Source: Gammaproteobacteria bacterium
GTDB lineage: Bacteria; Pseudomonadota; Gammaproteobacteria; Pseudomonadales; Halomonadaceae
Direction of reading: 5' to 3'
DNA: 19,383 nt
Assembly: GCA_023485185.1 (NCBI GenBank)
Contig: JAMCZP010000191.1
Coordinates: 1 to 19,383 of the forward strand
The notes below the pieces were generated by a model that saw nothing but the letters and a program-made list of their open reading frames with translations, ran no database searches and had not been told where the DNA came from. Position numbers and translations under genes: made by a program. How positions within the stretch are numbered: the first letter of the stretch is position 1; each line of letters begins with the position of its first letter. This document shows positions 14,680-19,383 of this stretch, in pieces.

Positions 14680-15648
14680 ATGAGTAAGAAATTCGCGTCC
14701 CATGCCGATACCGAAGAGAAACATATCAGTTTCACCAAGCTGGCAGAGGGGCTCTATGCTTACACGGCCGAAGGTGACCCCAACACGGGCATAGTGATTG
14801 GCGATGACAGCGTGATGGTCATTGACACCCAGGCAACCCCCATCATGGCCCAGGACGTTATCCGCCGTATTCGCGAGGTGACTGACCTACCGATTAAGCA
14901 TGTGGTCATGACCCATTACCATGCCGTGCGTGTTCTCGGCGCTTCCGCGTACGATGCCGAGAATATCTACGCGAGCCAGAACACCTATGACCTGATTGTC
15001 GAGCGCGGCCAGCAAGATTATGAATCCGAGGTTGGCCGCTTCCCCCGTCTATTTAAGGGGGTGGACTCCGTACCTGGTTTGACTTGGCCAACCATTGTCT
15101 TCCAGGAAAAACTGACGGTGTTTATGGGTGAGCGTGAGGTACAAATCATCCACTTAGGCCGTGGACACACCAAGGGCGATACCGTTGTCTGGTTACCGGA
15201 AGAAAAAATCATGTTTTCCGGTGACCTCGTTGAGTATGGCGCCACGCCCTATACCGGCGATGCTTACCATGAGGACTGGCCCACTACGCTTGATCGCCTG
15301 CAGGCCATGCAGCCTCAAAAGCTGGTGCCCGGCCGCGGCGATGCGCTGCAAACTGCCCAGCAGTGCCAGGAAGCGATTCAAGGCACCCGCGACTTCTTGA
15401 ATGACATGTATGGAAGCGTCAAAGCAGGCAAGGCGGCGGGCAAATCTCTCTCCGAGTGCTACGCCGAGACCTACGCGGTACTTAAGCCAAAGTATGAACA
15501 CTGGGTTATCTTCGATCACTGTGTGCCTTTCGATATCACTCGATGCTACGACGAAGCAGGCGGCGAATACCCGGATCCCCGCATCTGGACGGCAGAGCGC
15601 GATACCGCTATGTGGCACTCGCTACAGGACGCCGTCGAAAATCAGTAA
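14680..15648 (+). CDS. MBL-fold protein with degenerate metal ligands
   Basis: This 322-residue protein has the metallo-beta-lactamase fold layout. The first metal motif reads THYHAVR instead of HXHXDH: H79 and H81 are present, but the Asp and His positions are V83 and R84. H163 (GRGHTKGD) and D182 (FSGDLVE) are retained. The usual His of the late PGHG motif is R219 (VPGRGD). A mono-metal site or a non-hydrolytic role is therefore plausible. The ATG at 14680 is chosen over a TTG at 14650 because GGAG (14671-14674) is properly spaced. It is the first gene of the operon with the mhaA-like hydroxylase. It might process a pathway ester or lactone or protect against a side product, but I cannot assign a reaction. 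Confidence 0.85.
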   Translation: MSKKFASHADTEEKHISFTKLAEGLYAYTAEGDPNTGIVIGDDSVMVIDTQATPIMAQDVIRRIREVTDLPIKHVVMTHYHAVRVLGASAYDAENIYASQNTYDLIVERGQQDYESEVGRFPRLFKGVDSVPGLTWPTIVFQEKLTVFMGEREVQIIHLGRGHTKGDTVVWLPEEKIMFSGDLVEYGATPYTGDAYHEDWPTTLDRLQAMQPQKLVPGRGDALQTAQQCQEAIQGTRDFLNDMYGSVKAGKAAGKSLSECYAETYAVLKPKYEHWVIFDHCVPFDITRCYDEAGGEYPDPRIWTAERDTAMWHSLQDAVENQ

Positions 15649-15678
15649 GTGCCGCCAGTGACACCCACTGATCATGCC

Positions 15679-15716
15679 CAGCAGTCGGGTGTAACGCACC
15701 CGACGCTGTAGGGGAG
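15679..15716 (+). other. Intercistronic hairpin and ribosome site before mhaA
   Basis: CAGC-A-GTCGGGTG (15679-15691) pairs with CACCCGACGCTG (15697-15708) around the loop TAACG, with a single bulged A. No T-run follows; instead a GGGGAG ribosome site (15711-15716) lies directly after, 6 bases before the mhaA ATG. It may be an mRNA processing or stability element rather than a terminator. Confidence 0.5.
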
Positions 15717-15722
15717 CTATAG

Positions 15723-17471
15723 ATGCCAACAACCTATAAAAATCCTGTCTATCCTTACCGACGCCCGCCTGAACTCGATGTTCAAGAAGTTCGCCACTAT
15801 CCGGTAGTGATTGTTGGTGCCGGACCTAGCGGCCTCGCCGCCGCCATCGATTTGGCTCAGCAAGGCGTTAATTCGATTGTTCTGGACGACAACAACACCG
15901 TTAGCGTGGGGTCGCGGGCCCTGTGTTTTGCTAAACGTTCGCTAGAAATTGTAGACCGCCTGGGTTGCGTCGAGCCGATGCTTGCAAAAGGCGTCACCTG
16001 GCAGCACGGTCGCGTCTTCTTCAAGGATCGCGAGGTCTACGGCTTCAACCTGCTGCCAGAAGACGGCCACCGTATGCCCGCCTTTATTAACTTGCAGCAG
16101 TATTACTTTGAAGAGTTTCTGGTCAACCGCACCCACGACTTTCCAGAGCAAATTGACCTTCGTTGGAAACATAAGGTCATTGATGTCGATGCTCAGCCTG
16201 AGTGCTCCGCCATCAAGGTCTCTACTCAAGACGGTGATTACCAGCTGACTTGTGACTACCTCCTCGTCTCGGATGGAGCTAACAGCCGAATCCGAGACAT
16301 ACTTGGCCTTGAGTGCAAAGGCCAAGTATTTCAGGACAGGTTCCTGATTGCTGATGTGGTGATGAAGGCCGATTTCCCTACAGAACGCTGGTTTTGGTTT
16401 GACCCGCCCTTTCATCCCAATCAGTCAGTCCTGCTGCACAAAGAACCGGATAATGTGTGGCGTATCGACTTCCAACTAGGCAGGGACGCTGACCCGGAAG
16501 AAGAAAAGAAAGAAGAGAACATTCGCCCACGAGTTCAGGCAATGCTTGGCCAAGACGTGGAGTTCGAGCTTGAGTGGGCCAGTGTCTACACCTTCCGCTG
16601 CCGCAAGATGGATAACTTCATTCACCATAGCGTGATATTCATGGGTGACGCGGCTCATCAGGTATCCCCCTTTGGTGCTAGAGGTGCCAACGGCGCCCTG
16701 CAGGGGGTGGAAAACTTAGCCTGGAAACTGGCGCGTGTTCTCAAAACGCAGGCGCCGAAAACACTGCTGTCCACGTATAACACCGAGCGCCAGCACGGTG
16801 CGACAGAAAACCTGCTTAACTCTACCCGTGCCACTGACTTTATTACCCCGAAGAGCCATATTAGCCAAGTATTAGATCGGAAGAGCACACGTCTGGCTGA
16901 GAAACATGCCTTCGCACGTAGCTTGGTCAACAGCGGCCGTCTTTCCATGCCCTGCCGCTATGACAACTCTCCGCTGAATACACCCGATGTTGATGGTGGC
17001 CCAAGCGAGTTGCGCCCTGGCAGCCCGACCAAGGACGCTCCCATTCAATTGGGAGAACAGAGCACTTGGTTACTCAATCAATTTGGCAATGGCTTCGTGT
17101 TGTTACTCGACGGCCGTTTTGAGGATGGGCACGCCGACACGCTTGCCGCGCCGTCGAGAGAGTTGACAGAGCTGCATGAGCTGTTAGGCCGCCGCACTGA
17201 TTTAAGCCTGGTGGTCGTTGGCCCAGCACCGGATGAGCTTAGTGCTTTGCCGCGCACGACCGTCGTGGACGATGCAAAGGGGCTAGTGGCGCAACGATAC
17301 GGCCTGAAATCAGGTGCCGGGTACCTTATTCGCCCTGATCAGCATATTGCTGCTCGCTGGCACGCCATCACTGCCCGCAAGGTTGACGACGCGTTAGACC
17401 GCGCGCTGGGCGTTCATCTTGCGGGTGCCGTTGACACTACTTTCCAGGAAAGTTGCCATGCAAAGGCTTGA
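15723..17471 (+). CDS. mhaA: FAD-dependent aromatic hydroxylase, likely 3-hydroxyphenylacetate 6-hydroxylase
   Basis: This 582-residue flavoprotein belongs to the PheA/MhpA/TfdB-type class A monooxygenases, which use NAD(P)H and O2. Visible motifs are the FAD Rossmann GAGPSG (32-37), the DG motif (D184-G185), and the GD motif GDAAHQVSPFGARG (from G308). The C-terminal ~150 residues resemble the thioredoxin-like domain of this family. It is followed, with a 14-base overlap, by a small partner gene and then hmgA. That order fits the mhaAB system of Pseudomonas putida, which makes homogentisate from 3-hydroxyphenylacetate. A different hydroxyaromatic substrate remains possible. Residues 385-391 (DRKSTRL) coincide with an Illumina adapter match and are probably wrong; family members usually have an FRDAVL-type sequence there. 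Confidence 0.82.
   Translation: MPTTYKNPVYPYRRPPELDVQEVRHYPVVIVGAGPSGLAAAIDLAQQGVNSIVLDDNNTVSVGSRALCFAKRSLEIVDRLGCVEPMLAKGVTWQHGRVFFKDREVYGFNLLPEDGHRMPAFINLQQYYFEEFLVNRTHDFPEQIDLRWKHKVIDVDAQPECSAIKVSTQDGDYQLTCDYLLVSDGANSRIRDILGLECKGQVFQDRFLIADVVMKADFPTERWFWFDPPFHPNQSVLLHKEPDNVWRIDFQLGRDADPEEEKKEENIRPRVQAMLGQDVEFELEWASVYTFRCRKMDNFIHHSVIFMGDAAHQVSPFGARGANGALQGVENLAWKLARVLKTQAPKTLLSTYNTERQHGATENLLNSTRATDFITPKSHISQVLDRKSTRLAEKHAFARSLVNSGRLSMPCRYDNSPLNTPDVDGGPSELRPGSPTKDAPIQLGEQSTWLLNQFGNGFVLLLDGRFEDGHADTLAAPSRELTELHELLGRRTDLSLVVVGPAPDELSALPRTTVVDDAKGLVAQRYGLKSGAGYLIRPDQHIAARWHAITARKVDDALDRALGVHLAGAVDTTFQESCHAKA
16874..16895 (+). other. Illumina TruSeq adapter-identical sequence inside mhaA
   Basis: The 22 bases from 16874 begin AGATCGGAAGAGCACACGTC and match the TruSeq read-through adapter exactly before diverging at 16896. 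In frame they encode the RKSTRL peptide known from adapter-contaminated protein entries. This is most likely a sequencing or assembly artefact. Confidence 0.85.
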
Positions 17472-17658
17472 ACTGAATCCGAACTTCACTGATCCAGACG
17501 CCTTTTACGCTGCGCTCACGGCGCTACATCGCGACCGCGGCGAGGCAGAGAGCGAGCGCATCAATGCCCGTCTGATCCTGTTGCTAGCTAATCACATAGG
17601 CGATCAAGCCGTGCTTGAAGAGGCGATTTCCCATGCGGTTGGTGATGGTGATCAATAG
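17458..17658 (+). CDS. mhaB: Small partner protein of the hydroxylase (MhaB-like, DUF2783-type)
   Basis: This 66-residue protein starts at the ATG at 17458, overlapping the hydroxylase stop by 14 bases; AGGAA lies about 8 bases before it. The open frame extends to 17419, but those residues overlap the hydroxylase and lack support. The sequence (MQRLELNPNFTDPDAFYAAL then RINARLILLLANHIGDQAVLEEAI) suggests two helices and no cofactor motif. In P. putida a small coupling protein, MhaB, is encoded next to the flavoprotein MhaA; length, position and translational coupling match that role. The DUF2783 link is from memory and not verified. Confidence 0.7.
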   Translation: MQRLELNPNFTDPDAFYAALTALHRDRGEAESERINARLILLLANHIGDQAVLEEAISHAVGDGDQ

Positions 17659-17667
17659 CCGCGCCCC

Positions 17668-17695
17668 TTGGTTTATCAACATACAGTTTTATAAA
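17668..17695 (+). promoter_or_regulatory. Weak candidate promoter before hmgA
   Basis: TTGGTT (17668-17673) and TATAAA (17690-17695) are spaced by 16 bases in the 83-base A/T-rich gap before hmgA. It could provide hmgA expression independent of the upstream hydroxylase genes. Evidence is only box similarity. Confidence 0.3.
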
Positions 17696-17741
17696 AATAT
17701 AGCTTTATCAAAATAACGTTCCCATAAAGCAGGCCTTAACA

Positions 17742-19049
17742 ATGACTGAACAATTGAAATATCAAAATGGCTTTCATAATCACTTTTCAACCGAAGCGCT
17801 GCCGGGTGCACTGCCGATTGGGCAAAACTCACCTCAGAAGTGCGCTTATGGACTATATGCAGAGCAACTAACCGGCTCCGCATTTACAGCGCCACGTCAT
17901 CAAAATTTCCGTAGCTGGCTTTACCGTATTCGCCCTTCTGTCGTTCAGAGCGCTTATCAGCCACTCGAAAATCACAAGGTACACACGGCCCCGTTAGACA
18001 AGCCAGCGGCGGATCCTAACCAAATGCGCTGGGATCCCGTTTCATTACCTAATGAGCCGACTGATTTTATCGATGGCTTGTTTACCATTGCCGTCAACGG
18101 CGATGCGGGTACACAGGCTGGGGTAGGCGTGCATGTCTACACCTTTAATAAAGACATGACCGAGCGGTTTTTCTACAACGCTGACGGAGAGCTGCTGTTT
18201 GTTCCGCAACTGGGCGCCATTCGTCTACGTACCGAATTTGGTGACATTGAGATCAATAATGGTGAGATTGCCGTTATTCCACGCGGTGTAAAATTCCAAG
18301 TGCGCAGAGCTCAGGGTGTTGATGCTGCGCGGGGATATATATGCGAGAACTACGGTAGTCCTTTAGAGCTACCAGGCCTCGGCCCCATCGGGTCTAACGG
18401 TCTAGCCAACCCGCGTGACTTCCAAAGCCCCGTGGCGGCCTATGAAGACCTGGAGGGCGACTACCGCCTAGTGGCTAAGTTCTCTGGTCGTTTCTGGGAG
18501 AGCAAACTCGACCATTCGCCGTTAGATGTGGTGGCGTGGCACGGCAACTGCGCACCTTATAAATATAATCTGGCTAATTTTAACACCATCAATACGGTTA
18601 GCTTCGATCATCCGGATCCGTCAATCTTCACCGTATTGACGTCACCCTCCGATACACAGGGAATGGCTAATATTGATTTTGTGATTTTTCCGCCACGTTG
18701 GATGGTTGCCGAGAACACCTTTAGACCGCCCTGGTTCCATCGCAATCTAATGAGCGAGTTTATGGGGCTTATTCATGGCGAGTACGATGCAAAAGCGGAA
18801 GGCTTCACCCCTGGTGGCGCCAGTCTACATAACTCAATGTCGCCCCACGGCCCCGATGCTGAGACATTTGAAAAAGCCTCCAATGCTGAGCTTAAGCCCC
18901 ACTTCATAGGCGATACATTGGCCTTCATGTTTGAAAGCCGCTACTTCTTTCACCCAACCCCTGCGGCTCTGAATGCTGACTTCCGTCAACGTGATTATGT
19001 GGATGTTTGGTCGACGCTGCGCTCCCACTTCAACCCAAGCCAGCCCTGA
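17742..19049 (+). CDS. hmgA: Homogentisate 1,2-dioxygenase
   Basis: HmgA is a cytoplasmic non-haem iron(II) enzyme that cleaves the homogentisate ring to maleylacetoacetate, the central step of tyrosine, phenylalanine and 3-hydroxyphenylacetate breakdown. The 435-residue product matches the family. Aligned with the human enzyme from memory, the iron ligands are H333 (PPWFHRN), E339 (LMSEFMG) and H369 (MSPHGPD); the active-site His in FDHPDPS is H290. The N-terminal [19 protein letters not shown] is also diagnostic. It lies between the mhaAB-like pair and a fumarylacetoacetate hydrolase-family gene. The ribosome site AGCAGG is moderate. Confidence 0.98.
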   Translation: MTEQLKYQNGFHNHFSTEALPGALPIGQNSPQKCAYGLYAEQLTGSAFTAPRHQNFRSWLYRIRPSVVQSAYQPLENHKVHTAPLDKPAADPNQMRWDPVSLPNEPTDFIDGLFTIAVNGDAGTQAGVGVHVYTFNKDMTERFFYNADGELLFVPQLGAIRLRTEFGDIEINNGEIAVIPRGVKFQVRRAQGVDAARGYICENYGSPLELPGLGPIGSNGLANPRDFQSPVAAYEDLEGDYRLVAKFSGRFWESKLDHSPLDVVAWHGNCAPYKYNLANFNTINTVSFDHPDPSIFTVLTSPSDTQGMANIDFVIFPPRWMVAENTFRPPWFHRNLMSEFMGLIHGEYDAKAEGFTPGGASLHNSMSPHGPDAETFEKASNAELKPHFIGDTLAFMFESRYFFHPTPAALNADFRQRDYVDVWSTLRSHFNPSQP

Positions 19050-19085
19050 ACCCTATACCACCCTGACGACAAGGATTGAATCACT

Positions 19086-19383
19086 ATGAAACTGGCAACA
19101 CTTAAAAAGGGCCGCGACGGAGAGCTCATTATCGTCTCCCGTGACCTCTCCCGTGCTGTGAGCGCCGTTGATATTGCCCCCACACTTCAGGCTGCCCTGG
19201 AAAACTGGGAGGAGGTTAGCACTCAGCTTGAAGAACGCTATGCTCAGCTTAACAGTGGTGGTGTTGAAAACGCTTTTGAGCTTGATCAGAGTGCGCTGCA
19301 CTCCCCTTTACCGCGTGCCTATCAGTGGGCTGACGGCTCCGCCTATCTGAACCATGTCCAACTGGCGGAAAAATCACAAAATC
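19086..19383 (+). CDS. fahA: Fumarylacetoacetate hydrolase-family protein, 3' end outside window
   Basis: About 99 N-terminal residues are visible before the window ends. They begin MKLATLKKGRDGELIIVSRD and include ALENWEEVS and the characteristic LHSPLPRAYQWADGSAYLNH, which precedes the catalytic FAH domain. The enzyme would split fumarylacetoacetate into fumarate and acetoacetate, completing the homogentisate pathway. The start is 36 bases after hmgA with AAGGA at about 19070-19074, so it is in the same operon. The catalytic metal-binding residues lie beyond the window. A maleylacetoacetate isomerase gene may follow, but it is not visible. Confidence 0.88.
   Translation, partial: MKLATLKKGRDGELIIVSRDLSRAVSAVDIAPTLQAALENWEEVSTQLEERYAQLNSGGVENAFELDQSALHSPLPRAYQWADGSAYLNHVQLAEKSQN

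Noticed and set aside
1..19383. CRISPR array, tRNA, rRNA or prophage genes
   Set aside because: No regularly spaced repeats, no cloverleaf or rRNA-like sequence, and no phage structural genes were seen.

Overview
The window looks like part of a chromosomal aromatic-acid catabolic island of a Halomonas-like gammaproteobacterium. Three things suggest this: acidic proteins, moderately high G+C, and the combination of paa, TRAP transporter and homogentisate genes. The genus is an inference; there is no rRNA or tRNA to confirm it.

Region 1 (1-4328): the window opens inside paaK (phenylacetate-CoA ligase). Downstream lies a complete penicillin G acylase gene (pac type), then a second copy of the last ~205 bp of paaK and a strong terminator. 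The two paaK tails are direct repeats that bracket the acylase and the DNA just after it. The acylase is visibly more A/T-rich than its neighbours, so it is probably an acquired gene inserted at the 3' end of paaK. Penicillin G acylases release phenylacetate from phenylacetamides, and PaaK activates phenylacetate, so the pair makes metabolic sense.

Region 2 (4229-10389): a promoter framed by a 9-bp inverted repeat drives paaA-B-C-D-E-Z, the phenylacetyl-CoA ring epoxidase and the ring-opening enzyme. It ends at a 34-bp perfect palindrome that also terminates the opposing TRAP operon.

Region 3 (10432-14473, minus strand): a TRAP transporter (dctP, dctQ, dctM) preceded by a marR regulator. A possible 30-residue membrane ORF lies just after marR. 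Upstream of marR are remnants of a second TRAP transporter, clear for dctM and tentative for dctQ.

Region 4 (14680-19383, plus strand): a metallo-beta-lactamase-fold protein with degenerate metal ligands, a flavin hydroxylase (mhaA-like), a 66-residue partner (mhaB-like), homogentisate 1,2-dioxygenase (hmgA), and the start of a fumarylacetoacetate hydrolase-family gene. Together they suggest the 3-hydroxyphenylacetate -> homogentisate -> fumarylacetoacetate route. Near-identical palindromes (ATACTTAAGTAT and ATACTTAGGTAT) lie upstream of dctP and between marR and the MBL gene. They predict that MarR co-regulates uptake and catabolism.

One quality warning: the mhaA gene contains a 22-base match to the Illumina TruSeq adapter (16874-16895), which is probably an assembly artefact.
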